A DNA stretch of 64,000 nucleotides, taken from Spirochaetia bacterium (lineage in GTDB: Bacteria; Spirochaetota; Leptospiria; Turneriellales; JAOUOS01). The DNA is taken from positions 96,632 to 160,631 of the forward strand of contig JAOUOS010000003.1 of NCBI GenBank assembly GCA_029880285.1. The letters run 5' to 3'. Position numbers and translations under genes: made by a program. The notes beneath the pieces are model-generated. The model had not been told where the DNA came from, did no database searches, and saw only the letters and a list, made by a program, of their open reading frames with translations. How positions within the stretch are numbered: the stretch's first letter is position 1; the number at the start of each line of letters is the position of its first letter. Below are positions 47,776 through 55,915 of the stretch, in pieces.

Positions 47776-48169
47776 AGAAGAATTTAATTTCACTCTCATA
47801 AGTTGAGTTTTCATGATGCGTTTTTTGATTTTTAATATAATTAAAAATCTTATTAAAAGATGTTTTATCTACAGTAAACGATGAATATCCTTTTTGCCAA
47901 TATAATTCTTCTATTTCATGAGATGAAAATCCTTTTATATGATTTACAACTTTAGAAACACTTAATTTCGATGGCAAAGATAATAAGATATGAATATGAT
48001 CTGTCATACCATTTACTATGTGAATTTTAAATTCTAATGAATCTTCTTTTTCTTTAAATATTTTTCGTAGTTTTTGATAAACCTTTTTTGTTAAAAAAGG
48101 ATATCTTTTTTTTGTACAAAATACAATATGATAATCATTTCGATTGAAAGAACGGCCCCTCGAAATCAT
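47771..48169 (-). CDS. REP-associated tyrosine transposase (Y1_Tnp, IS200-like), copy 1
   Basis: A 132-residue single-domain HUH transposase of the TnpA/RAYT class. It has the metal-binding HxH in MTDHIHILLSLP (about residues 57-59) and the catalytic Tyr in NYIKNQKTHH, following the Y-x-x-x-Q pattern. It starts MISRGRSFNRNDYHIVFCTKKRYPFL, typical of the family. The protein is identical to the copy at 51575. Palindromes on both sides are the likely recognition hairpins. No accessory TnpB is present. Confidence 0.93.
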   Translation of the reverse strand: MISRGRSFNRNDYHIVFCTKKRYPFLTKKVYQKLRKIFKEKEDSLEFKIHIVNGMTDHIHILLSLPSKLSVSKVVNHIKGFSSHEIEELYWQKGYSSFTVDKTSFNKIFNYIKNQKTHHENSTYESEIKFFS

Positions 48170-48216
48170 ATATTCATATAATTAATTAATTTTTCTGTGT
48201 CAATAATTCTTTTTAT

Positions 48217-48246
48217 CTTAGCGATGTCGTTAACGGCATCGCTAAG
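48217..48246 (+). repeat. REP-like palindrome, orientation B
   Basis: The reverse complement of the element at 47746 (inner bases GTCGTTAACGGC). It sits between the transposase gene and the stop of the first secreted paralogue, 11 bases from that stop, and may also act as a terminator for it. Confidence 0.9.
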
Positions 48247-48257
48247 AAAAGAAATAG

Positions 48258-49010
48258 CTATTCGAAAATATATTCTTCTATCACAAGTTCTCCTCTTCCC
48301 GTGTGTACCCAGTTGCCTTCAAATTCATTCTCAGGATCAGGAGTTTGATTTGTATACTTTTCTAAAACCGTACATTCCTTATTTTTATATTTTTTTTCTC
48401 TAAATTCAGTTAACTGGGTCCATTTTTCTTTGTGACATAGAGTGATTGTATTTTCTGTTCGGGTATAATTGCCTCTTATTATGGGGAAAGCCGGCGCTGG
48501 ATGACCGCCGCCATATGGTGTTAGATAGTCTAGAACCTCTATATAGGTCCCGTTTTGTAATAATATATATCTGGCAAAAGCTTCAGTTCCTGAACGGCCC
48601 CGTCCTTCCATTATTATTATTGTTTCGCTTGGTCTTATATTTTTATTTAGAATACAGTATAATTTATTGTTATACACAATATGCCATCTCATAGCATAAG
48701 GTGAGTTCTCATATTTAGCTGTAAAATCGACTTTTCTGATTTTAGTCATCATATTTAACATTATTACTTCTGAATTTGCGGGAATAGACAATCTATTTTG
48801 GTCTACTCCTATTTCCCAACATTTTGATAAAGAAGTTTTTGTAATAATACCTTTGGGAAAATAATTTTTTCTTTTTAATAATTCAGTGAGAAACGGTTTT
48901 TTTCTTTTTCTATAATCATCACCAATTTCTTTTCGAGTAGGTCTCTTTTTTGCTTCTAAACCTTTTGCAATGATTAATAGCAAAGATAATAAAAATAATA
49001 TTTTTTTCAT
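48258..49010 (-). CDS. secreted protein of unknown family, paralogue 1
   Basis: A 250-residue protein with a signal peptide (MKKILFLLSLLLI..., cleaved near LEAKK). I do not recognise the family. Shared with three neighbours: an N-terminal K-R-P-x-x-K-E-I helix, FPKGIITKTSLSKCW, a Cys in the LYCI strand, a basic METIIIMEGRG-like turn, AFARYILLQNGTYIEVLDYL, a GGGHPAP loop, YTRTENTITLC, ECTVLEKYT and a C-terminal VIEEYIFE. Four cysteines are conserved across the set and could form two disulfides. A strong AAGGAG site precedes the ATG. Probably periplasmic or exported; function unknown. Confidence 0.8.
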   Translation of the reverse strand: MKKILFLLSLLLIIAKGLEAKKRPTRKEIGDDYRKRKKPFLTELLKRKNYFPKGIITKTSLSKCWEIGVDQNRLSIPANSEVIMLNMMTKIRKVDFTAKYENSPYAMRWHIVYNNKLYCILNKNIRPSETIIIMEGRGRSGTEAFARYILLQNGTYIEVLDYLTPYGGGHPAPAFPIIRGNYTRTENTITLCHKEKWTQLTEFREKKYKNKECTVLEKYTNQTPDPENEFEGNWVHTGRGELVIEEYIFE

Positions 49011-49261
49011 TTTAATAATCTCCTTTTAATAGGTATCATTTTGACCATTAAATCCCACGTGAACATGGTAAATTCACCGCAGAGGCGCAAAGTACGCAAA
49101 GGAAATAAAAAAATAGCACGCAGATACCTGTATCTGCGTGCAAAGCTGGCTGCAAGCGGTAGGCTATTGCCGTATCGAGATAAACGCTGATACATAGCAG
49201 ATACACTCAGATTATTATATCTGTGTTTATCCATTCTATCTGCGCTATCTGTGTCCTATTG
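49011..49261. other. intergenic region with degenerate repeat phrases
   Basis: No gene. It contains several copies of phrases such as GCACGCAGATA, CGCAGAGGCGCAAAG and ATCTGCGTG in both orientations, part of a repeat family also present at 47680-47730 and 50700-50755. A short open frame here (49007-49234) looks accidental. Confidence 0.5.
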
Positions 49262-50014
49262 TTACTCGAATATAAATTCTTCTATCACAAGGAGACGATT
49301 TTTCATATTTATCCAGTTTCCTTCAAGTACGTTCTCAGCATCTGGAATTTGATTTGTATATTTTTCTAAAACGGTACATTCTTTGTTTATAAATTTTTTT
49401 TCTTTATATTCAGATAGTTGCGCCCATTTTTCTTTCATGCATAAAGTAATTGTATTTTCTGTTCTGGTGTATTTACCTTTTATTATCGGGAATATTGGCA
49501 TAGCGGGCCCTCCACCAAATGGAGTTAGATAGTCTAATACTTCAATATAAGTCCCGTTTTGAAATAAGATATATCTTGCAAAAGCTTCCGCTAATTGTCC
49601 GCGACCTTCCATTATTATTATTGTTTCGTTTGGTTTTATATTTTTAATTGGTATACAAAAAATTTTATCTTCGTATAATACATGCCATCGTAAGGCACGC
49701 GGTGAATTATCATATTTATCTGAAAATCTATGTTTTCTGAGCTTATTTTTTATATTTAACAATATCACTTCTGTATTTGCAGGAATAGACAAACTATTTT
49801 GCTCTTCTCCTATTTTTTGAGTACATATTGATGTAGAAGTTTTTATAATAATACCTTTAGGAAAATTATTTTTTCTTTTTTTTAATTCTGCAATGTAAGG
49901 TTTTAATCTCTTTTTATAATCATCATTAATTTCTTTGTCAGTAGGCATTTTCCTGGCATCTATACTTACAACTATCAGCATAAAAACAGATAATATGTAA
50001 AAAATATTTTTCAT
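49262..50014 (-). CDS. secreted protein of unknown family, paralogue 2
   Basis: A 250-residue paralogue of the gene at 48258, with the same signal-peptide pattern (ending near SIDARK), four conserved cysteines, the EAFARYILFQNGTYIEVLDYL core, a GGGPAMP loop and a VIEEFIFE tail. The frame is open ten codons further upstream, but the ATG at 50014 has an AGGAG site eight bases before it and gives a proper signal peptide. It differs by having KIGEEQ after the first Cys. Function unknown. Confidence 0.8.
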   Translation of the reverse strand: MKNIFYILSVFMLIVVSIDARKMPTDKEINDDYKKRLKPYIAELKKRKNNFPKGIIIKTSTSICTQKIGEEQNSLSIPANTEVILLNIKNKLRKHRFSDKYDNSPRALRWHVLYEDKIFCIPIKNIKPNETIIIMEGRGQLAEAFARYILFQNGTYIEVLDYLTPFGGGPAMPIFPIIKGKYTRTENTITLCMKEKWAQLSEYKEKKFINKECTVLEKYTNQIPDAENVLEGNWINMKNRLLVIEEFIFE

Positions 50015-50034
50015 AAAAAATCTCCTATTAATTT

Positions 50035-50664
50035 TTAATCCCATCCGGCATGAATATGGTTAAAATGGTCGACATCATAGTCCCATGCTTTATCCATTTG
50101 CGTCATACAATTTAAATATTCGGGACTAAAGATATCACTACTTATTTCTGAACAATCATAATTACCCCAATCCCAAATATACTCAAGGCCATCATTAGGA
50201 TCTGTATACTTACTTTTCCATGGTGAAAGAATTTGTAAATCAGAATATTCTTGATGTTCATCAAAAAAACTTGAAAATATGGCGGGCATTGAAGGATTTA
50301 AAGTGGCGTTTAAATCCCCACCGGTGCCGTTATTCATGCGAGTTTCATTTAAATAATTAATATCAAAAAATCTGCCTGATGGATGAGAGTCTACATTTCC
50401 ATAGTCTCGCCATGCTGAACTTAAAGTTATAGAATTTAAACCTGATGTTTCGTTAATTGTCTTTAACAAACCAGCTATAGAATTTTGTTTTAAACCCCCA
50501 ATAGCACTGGTTTCCCACGGGTTAAGTTCAGTAATTTCAACGAGACCTGCTATATCTTTAAAATAAATAGTTATAGTATTATTGTTATACAATATTTCCG
50601 CTTTATAAGCTTTTATTTCATTTTCTGTTCCTTCATTAAATGTGTCACGGCTAGTACTCGGCAT
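50035..50664 (-). CDS. M15-like peptidase domain protein, probably 5'-truncated
   Basis: About 209 residues from the first plausible Met. The C-terminal part has SHPSGRFFDI and DHFNHIHAGW, which match the zinc-binding H...D and H-x-H pattern of M15/DD-peptidase-like enzymes that cut peptidoglycan peptides. There is no signal peptide. The frame extends to 50712, but those bases belong to the local noncoding repeat family, so the natural N-terminus seems lost or replaced. It could be the C-terminal toxin domain of a larger protein. It ends 20 bases before paralogue 2. Confidence 0.55.
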   Translation of the reverse strand: MPSTSRDTFNEGTENEIKAYKAEILYNNNTITIYFKDIAGLVEITELNPWETSAIGGLKQNSIAGLLKTINETSGLNSITLSSAWRDYGNVDSHPSGRFFDINYLNETRMNNGTGGDLNATLNPSMPAIFSSFFDEHQEYSDLQILSPWKSKYTDPNDGLEYIWDWGNYDCSEISSDIFSPEYLNCMTQMDKAWDYDVDHFNHIHAGWD

Positions 50665-50763
50665 AAACGCTGTGGCGCAAAGTACATAGATTTGTTTGCA
50701 AAAATATAGCACGCAGATTGCGCTGATAAATAATGCGGATGAACGCAGTTAATCTCCATTTCT

Positions 50764-50793
50764 CTTAGCGATGCCGTTAACGACATCGCTAAG
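50764..50793 (+). repeat. REP-like palindrome, solo copy, orientation A
   Basis: Identical to the left palindrome of the transposase units (47746 and 51550) but without an adjacent transposase. It lies 11 bases after the stop of paralogue 3. The 50 bases to its left also resemble those left of copy 1 (ending GCAGTTAATCTCCATTTCT). Confidence 0.9.
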
Positions 50794-50804
50794 AAAAAAA
50801 ATTG

Positions 50805-51530
50805 TTACTCGAAAATAAGCTCTTCTATTACTAGTTCTAATCTTTTAGGATTTATCCAGTTGCCTTTAAGTTTATTATTGTAGTCTGGAATCTGATCCGT
50901 GTATTTTTCTAAAACAGTACATTCTTTATTTTTAATTTTTTTTTCTCTATATTCAGATAATTGTGACCATTTCTCTGTCATACATAAAGTAATTGTATTT
51001 TCGGTTCGAGTATACTCACCTTTTATCACAGGATGTACTGGCGCGGGATAACCACCCCCCATGGGGCCTATGCTCTCGAGTACTTCAATGTATATACCGT
51101 TTTGTAATAAAATATATCGAGCGAAACCTTCTATTTCACTACGCCCACGGCCTTCCATTACGATTATTTTTTCTTTGGGTTTTATGTTATCGTTTGGTAT
51201 ACAGTATATTTTATTTTTATAGATAATTTGCCAATATTTAACAGGTTTTTTTTTAATAAAAATATCGAAAATATTTAACATTTTAACATTTGCCTCGGGA
51301 GGTAAAGATAAACTATCCTGTTCAATGCCAATTTTATAGCATTTCGATACAGATGCTTCTGTTGTTATACCATCAGGAAAATAATTTTTCCTTTTAATTA
51401 GTTCTATCTCAAATGGCTTTAATCTTTTTTTATAGTCTTCTTCAATTTCTTTATCTGTACGATATTTTTTGGCTTCTAAATTTGTTATAAAGAATAGTAT
51501 CAAAACTAAAATTAACATTGTTTTTTCCAT
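50805..51530 (-). CDS. secreted protein of unknown family, paralogue 3
   Basis: A 241-residue member of the same family, signal peptide ending near LEAKK. It keeps the four cysteines, the EGFARYILLQNGIYIEVL core, a GGGYPAP loop, YTRTENTITLC, ECTVLEKYT and VIEELIFE. The frame is open to 51572, but those codons run into the palindrome at 51550; the ATG at 51530 has an AAGGAG site. It is flanked by the solo palindrome downstream and transposase copy 2 upstream. Function unknown. Confidence 0.8.
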   Translation of the reverse strand: MEKTMLILVLILFFITNLEAKKYRTDKEIEEDYKKRLKPFEIELIKRKNYFPDGITTEASVSKCYKIGIEQDSLSLPPEANVKMLNIFDIFIKKKPVKYWQIIYKNKIYCIPNDNIKPKEKIIVMEGRGRSEIEGFARYILLQNGIYIEVLESIGPMGGGYPAPVHPVIKGEYTRTENTITLCMTEKWSQLSEYREKKIKNKECTVLEKYTDQIPDYNNKLKGNWINPKRLELVIEELIFE

Positions 51531-51549
51531 TGTAATAATCTCCTTTTCT

Positions 51550-51579
51550 CTTAGCGATGCCGTTAACGACATCGCTAAG
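51550..51579 (+). repeat. REP-like palindrome, orientation A
   Basis: The left boundary of transposase unit 2, identical to 47746-47775. It lies 20 bases upstream of the paralogue 3 start, so it is within that gene's leader. Confidence 0.9.
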
Positions 51580-51973
51580 AGAAGAATTTAATTTCACTCT
51601 CATAAGTTGAGTTTTCATGATGCGTTTTTTGATTTTTAATATAATTAAAAATCTTATTAAAAGATGTTTTATCTACAGTAAACGATGAATATCCTTTTTG
51701 CCAATATAATTCTTCTATTTCATGAGATGAAAATCCTTTTATATGATTTACAACTTTAGAAACACTTAATTTCGATGGCAAAGATAATAAGATATGAATA
51801 TGATCTGTCATACCATTTACTATGTGAATTTTAAATTCTAATGAATCTTCTTTTTCTTTAAATATTTTTCGTAGTTTTTGATAAACCTTTTTTGTTAAAA
51901 AAGGATATCTTTTTTTTGTACAAAATACAATATGATAATCATTTCGATTGAAAGAACGGCCCCTCGAAATCAT
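51575..51973 (-). CDS. REP-associated tyrosine transposase (Y1_Tnp, IS200-like), copy 2
   Basis: A 132-residue protein identical in every residue to the copy at 47771, with the same HIHIL metal site and YIKNQ catalytic Tyr. Identity of both copies including their ends indicates a recent duplication or strong gene conversion. Both genes are intact and could be active. Confidence 0.93.
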   Translation of the reverse strand: MISRGRSFNRNDYHIVFCTKKRYPFLTKKVYQKLRKIFKEKEDSLEFKIHIVNGMTDHIHILLSLPSKLSVSKVVNHIKGFSSHEIEELYWQKGYSSFTVDKTSFNKIFNYIKNQKTHHENSTYESEIKFFS

Positions 51974-52020
51974 ATATTCATATAATTAATTAATTTTTCT
52001 GTGTCAATAATTCTTTTTAT

Positions 52021-52050
52021 CTTAGCGATGTCGTTAACGGCATCGCTAAG
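52021..52050 (+). repeat. REP-like palindrome, orientation B
   Basis: The right boundary of transposase unit 2, identical to 48217-48246. It is 11 bases from the stop of paralogue 4, the same distance as for copy 1 and paralogue 1. Confidence 0.9.
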
Positions 52051-52061
52051 ATAAGAAATAG

Positions 52062-52772
52062 CTATTCGAAAATATATTCTTCTATCACTAATGCTCTATT
52101 TTTACCAATAACCCATTTTCCTTGAAAATCTTTAGAATTTCCTGTATATTTTATTAAAACGGTACATTCTTGATTTTTAATTTTTTTCTTAAAAAATTCA
52201 GATTGTGACCAGTCTTCTTTAATACACAAAGTGATTTTATTTTCTGTTCTGGTATATTCGCCTCTTACCGTGGCATGAAGCGGCACAGGATAACCGCCGC
52301 CATAAGGGCCTAAAGTTTCAAATACTTGAATATATGTGTCGTTTTCTAACAATATATATCTTGCAAAAGCTTCTGAGCCTACACCTTTACCTTCCATAAC
52401 AATGATTTTTTCTTTTGGTTTTATATTGTCATTTGGTATACAGTATATTTTATTTTTGTGCATGATTATCCAGGATTTTACAGATTTTCTTTCTTCTCTA
52501 TAAATAGATAGAAAATTTATCATTTTAACATTTGATCCCGATGGTATTGATAATCCATCTTGTTCAACACCAATTCTATAACATTTTGATATAGAGGTTT
52601 TAGTAATTGTACCCTCAGGAAAATAGTTTTTCCTTTTAATTAGTTCAAGAACAAAGGGTTTCAACATTTTTTTATAGTTTTCTATAATTTCTTTATGTGG
52701 GGGTCTTTTTCCTGCTTCTAAATTTGTTATAAAGCTTAGTAGTATAGTTAAAATACAAATTGTTTTTTTCAC
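52062..52772 (-). CDS. secreted protein of unknown family, paralogue 4
   Basis: A 236-residue member of the family with a GTG start and a weak GAGA site. The signal peptide ends near LEAGK. It keeps the first Cys (SKCYRIG), YCI, ITLC and ECTVL cysteines, EAFARYILLENDTYIQV, GGGYPVP and VIEEYIFE, but has lost about 12 residues in the region before GNW. It is the most divergent of the four. A perfect 40-bp palindrome lies 15 bases upstream. Function unknown. Confidence 0.78.
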   Translation of the reverse strand: MKKTICILTILLSFITNLEAGKRPPHKEIIENYKKMLKPFVLELIKRKNYFPEGTITKTSISKCYRIGVEQDGLSIPSGSNVKMINFLSIYREERKSVKSWIIMHKNKIYCIPNDNIKPKEKIIVMEGKGVGSEAFARYILLENDTYIQVFETLGPYGGGYPVPLHATVRGEYTRTENKITLCIKEDWSQSEFFKKKIKNQECTVLIKYTGNSKDFQGKWVIGKNRALVIEEYIFE

Positions 52773-52787
52773 TTTAATAATCTCTAT

Positions 52788-52827
52788 TTCTCTTGAGCTG
52801 TACCGTTAACGGTACAGCTCAAGAGAA
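52788..52827. repeat. perfect 40-bp palindrome
   Basis: A perfect inverted repeat centred on GTTAAC (52805-52810) with arms beginning TTCTCTTGAGCTGTACC. It shares the GTTAAC core and the TCTCTT edge with the REP-like palindromes but has different arms. It lies five bases after the lipoprotein stop and before paralogue 4, so it may work as a terminator or as a diverged transposase target. Confidence 0.85.
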
Positions 52828-52832
52828 TGATT

Positions 52833-53135
52833 TCACTTCATTAAATCAACAAACTCTTCTTTTTCAGTAAGAATTTCAGCAAGAGACTTATCTCGTTTGA
52901 TGGGAATGCAATTGTAACTGGGTATTGATCCTGACTTATTTCTGTAATATTTTTCAAGCTGTTTATAGTCCCACGTATAATTTTCAGTTAAGAATTCGCT
53001 TGAAATGTAATGTTTACCGTCAATAAAAAGACCGCTTTCAGGTTCGCAAACAGGTACCTGAGTTGATTTTTTACAAGAACTCACTATTATAGTTAAAACT
53101 AAATAAAGAATATATTTTATTATTTTTTTTTTCAT
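52833..53135 (-). CDS. small lipoprotein, unknown function
   Basis: A 100-residue protein with a lipoprotein signal peptide: basic start MKKKIIKY, hydrophobic core and lipobox VSSC (Cys about 21). The mature part has two further cysteines (VCEPE, YNCIP) and is otherwise unremarkable. No known family was recognised. It is the most upstream gene of the minus-strand accessory patch. Confidence 0.7.
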   Translation of the reverse strand: MKKKIIKYILYLVLTIIVSSCKKSTQVPVCEPESGLFIDGKHYISSEFLTENYTWDYKQLEKYYRNKSGSIPSYNCIPIKRDKSLAEILTEKEEFVDLMK

Positions 53136-53302
53136 TTTAACTTGCGTTGGTCTATTATATATTAAATATACTAATGTATATCATAAATTTAATATATAAT
53201 TTAAATAATAATATATAATCGGCTCATGGATGTATTAAAATTGAATTTACATTGTGTTTGAAGAAAGAAACATAACTGTATAATTATAATTAAAACAAAT
53301 AA

Positions 53303-53332
53303 TTGACAAAAAAATACCGGCAGTACTTCTAA
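53303..53332 (+). promoter_or_regulatory. possible promoter of PBP gene
   Basis: TTGACA (53303-53308) is followed after 18 bases by TCTAAA (53327-53332), 13 bases before the ATG at 53346. Transcription would start only a few bases before the start codon, and no Shine-Dalgarno is present. Confidence 0.4.
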
Positions 53333-53345
53333 AATATAAGAAAAA

Positions 53346-55913
53346 ATGAAAGATATAATTTGGAATTTTATAAATAAATTTTTTGGTGTTGATAAACTTG
53401 AGAAAATATCCATTGTTTTATTTTTATTCATATCATTTTTTGGCGGTATTTTTTTAGGCATAGTGGTTACAGACGTAGAATCGGGTAACCTTTCTAAATT
53501 ATTTCATGCGTTTGAAGATGAAAGCAAAAAAGAAAAACAGGAATTATCTGACATTCAAAAATTAGAAAGTTTTCGCATGGCCGTTCCCACGCGAATTTAT
53601 GATATTAACGGCACCTTAATTGCCGAGCTTTTTCAGCACAAAAGAGAATTGGTAAAGCTAGAAGAAATACCCCGCCCGGTAGTAAACGCTTTTCTTGCGG
53701 TAGAAGATACATCTTTTTATGACCATTTTGGAATAGATTTTATTGCCATACTAAGAGCGGCATGGGAAAATATAAAATCTGGTTCTATTGTTCAGGGGGG
53801 ATCAACAATTACACAGCAGCTTGTGAAAAGCCTATATACTGAAGGAGAAAAAACCCTTGTTCGAAAATTGTACGAAGCGGTATTGGCCTTGCAGGTAGAA
53901 AAAGTTTTTTCAAAAGACGAAATACTAGAAATGTATTTTAATCAAATTTATTTGGGCCACGGAGTAAAAGGTATTGCTACCGCATCAAAGCTTTATTTTG
54001 ATAAGCCAATTCAAAAATTAAATTTTATTGAAGGAAGCATATTAGCGGCTCTACCAAAATCGCCCCACACATATTCACCGTATAAAAATCCTCATAGATG
54101 CAGAGAAAAAAACAAGATAGTACTAAACAGGATGGTAGAGTTAGAGTATATTTCTAGGGAAACTGCAGATAAAATGTACGAAGAATTTTGGCCAAAGTAT
54201 TGGGATAAAATTACAACTACGCCTTCGTCAATTACAGCGTTTGGTCTTAGAAAAGACAAGGCCCCATACTTTACCGAGACCGTAAGGCAGGAACTTATAG
54301 ACATATTTGGTGAAGAAAAAGTTTATTCAAAAGGCCTACAGGTTTATACGTCTTTAGATTTAGATCAGCAATCTATAGCTGAAGAGATTTTATCAGAGGC
54401 CTTGAAAAAACAAGATGCTACTGCTCAGGCCTCAAATCAGGCTTATCGTAAAGATATAGATACAGAATTATTTTTATTTTATGACACGCTAAAAAGTATT
54501 CTGCCTTTGCCAGAGATACAAACCAGTTATTCTATTCGAACAGATTTTAGAAAAACATTTAAAGAAAACTCATCTGATTATTTTGAACTTTTAAGCCTGA
54601 TTCTTCCCGCTGCTGAAGTCAATGAAATTTCAAAAGAATTCAGTAAAACAACAAGACAGTTTAAAAGGGACATTCAGGTTCAGGGCGCTTTTTTGGCCAT
54701 GGAGCCAAATACCGGCAGAATAACCGCTATGATAGGGGGTAGAGAATTTAAACCTTCTGATCAATATAACCGGGCTTTGCATGCCAGAAGACAACCGGGA
54801 AGCGCGTTTAAACCGTTTGTTTATGGCGCGGCAATTGAAGATAGAGCTGTTCATTATTCGATGGGATTTACTGATTCTCCGCTTATGAATGTAAGGCCGG
54901 ATGGTTCTATTTGGGCCCCCAGTAATTATGAAGGCAGTTTTAGAGGATATATTCCATTAAATAAAGCATTGGCTCAAAGTAAAAATCTTGTTTCTATACA
55001 GGTTTATGATTTAATAGGTCCTGAGAAAATTATAGATTTTGCCAGCCGTTTGATGAAAATTTCGTACTCTCGGTTTCAGCCAGATCCTTCGTTAGCGCTG
55101 GGATCTTCAGAAGTCACTCCGTACGAGTTATTATGGGGATTCTCAATTATTGCAAATGAAGGTAAAGATATCGTCCCTCATTCTATTATTTATGTTAAAG
55201 ATAGAGATGAAAAAATGTTACATATAGAGAAGAAAACTGTAGAAATCTTAAATCGAAAAGAGAAAAACAATAATTTACAGATTATAGAACCTGAAACCGC
55301 CTGGATGCTTAAGAAAATGATGAAAGAAGTGGTTAAAAACGGTACAGGTACCCGGGCCATTGTTGAGGACAATGAATTTTACGGTGATGCAGCCGGGAAA
55401 ACCGGAACAACTTCATCATGGAACGATGCCTGGTTCGCTGGTTTTACCAAAGAACTTGCAGGTGTTGTCTGGGTGGGTATGGATAAAGGCGCAATGACGC
55501 TGGGTAAACACCAAAGCGGAGGAGTTATATGCGCTCCTGTCTGGGGAAAATTTATGAAAAGACTCTATGATTTAAAAAAAGAAAAACCCGGTCAGTTTGA
55601 AAGTGAAATTCCTGAAAAAGTTGAAACAAAAAGGGTATGTAAATTTTCGGGTAAATGGTTTAATGAAGATTGTGATATTGACGAAGAGACAATGACAACA
55701 TACACTATGCCCAAAATAGAAAAAGATTTCTCTAAGTTTGATGAAAAGCAGATTGAAGATGAAGAAAAAATTAAAAAAAATTATGAAACAATATGTGATT
55801 GTAACCATACACAGACCAGAAATTTTCTGGAACTTTTGCAGGAGCAAAGTGAAATTACCGATGAAGAACTTGGTAAAACTAAACATTTTTCAGGCCGTTA
55901 CGGAAACGATTAA
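53346..55913 (+). CDS. class A penicillin-binding protein (PBP1A family)
   Basis: An 855-residue bifunctional peptidoglycan synthase. A membrane anchor (about 22-42) precedes the GT51 glycosyltransferase with EDTSFYDHFG (from about 120) and QGGSTITQQL. The transpeptidase has SAFK (Ser486), SKN (Ser545-Asn547) and KTGT (Lys685). The region between the domains is longer than minimal, with a Gln/Ala-rich insertion near 360. A Cys-containing tail (CKFSGKWFNEDC, CDCNH) and acidic end follow the transpeptidase. It polymerises and crosslinks glycan strands. The pyrD gene follows after two bases. Confidence 0.95.
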   Translation: MKDIIWNFINKFFGVDKLEKISIVLFLFISFFGGIFLGIVVTDVESGNLSKLFHAFEDESKKEKQELSDIQKLESFRMAVPTRIYDINGTLIAELFQHKRELVKLEEIPRPVVNAFLAVEDTSFYDHFGIDFIAILRAAWENIKSGSIVQGGSTITQQLVKSLYTEGEKTLVRKLYEAVLALQVEKVFSKDEILEMYFNQIYLGHGVKGIATASKLYFDKPIQKLNFIEGSILAALPKSPHTYSPYKNPHRCREKNKIVLNRMVELEYISRETADKMYEEFWPKYWDKITTTPSSITAFGLRKDKAPYFTETVRQELIDIFGEEKVYSKGLQVYTSLDLDQQSIAEEILSEALKKQDATAQASNQAYRKDIDTELFLFYDTLKSILPLPEIQTSYSIRTDFRKTFKENSSDYFELLSLILPAAEVNEISKEFSKTTRQFKRDIQVQGAFLAMEPNTGRITAMIGGREFKPSDQYNRALHARRQPGSAFKPFVYGAAIEDRAVHYSMGFTDSPLMNVRPDGSIWAPSNYEGSFRGYIPLNKALAQSKNLVSIQVYDLIGPEKIIDFASRLMKISYSRFQPDPSLALGSSEVTPYELLWGFSIIANEGKDIVPHSIIYVKDRDEKMLHIEKKTVEILNRKEKNNNLQIIEPETAWMLKKMMKEVVKNGTGTRAIVEDNEFYGDAAGKTGTTSSWNDAWFAGFTKELAGVVWVGMDKGAMTLGKHQSGGVICAPVWGKFMKRLYDLKKEKPGQFESEIPEKVETKRVCKFSGKWFNEDCDIDEETMTTYTMPKIEKDFSKFDEKQIEDEEKIKKNYETICDCNHTQTRNFLELLQEQSEITDEELGKTKHFSGRYGND

Positions 55914-55915
55914 AA

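Larger units (their letters stand above)
47746..48246 (-). mobile_element. REP-associated transposase unit, copy 1
   Basis: A 501-bp unit bounded by two 30-bp imperfect palindromes. The left one (47746-47775) is the exact reverse complement of the right one (48217-48246), so the unit has perfect terminal inverted repeats. It contains only the transposase gene. An apparently identical copy lies at 51550-52050. No target-site duplication was identified. Confidence 0.85.
51550..52050 (-). mobile_element. REP-associated transposase unit, copy 2
   Basis: The second 501-bp unit, offset exactly 3,804 bases from copy 1, with the same palindromes at both ends (51550-51579 and 52021-52050). All stretches I compared between the two units were identical. 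It is inserted between paralogues 3 and 4. Confidence 0.85.

Noticed and set aside
49007..49234. 75-codon minus-strand frame between paralogues 1 and 2
   Set aside because: It overlaps the degenerate repeat phrases and the ribosome site of paralogue 1; product is Arg/Leu-rich without recognisable features.
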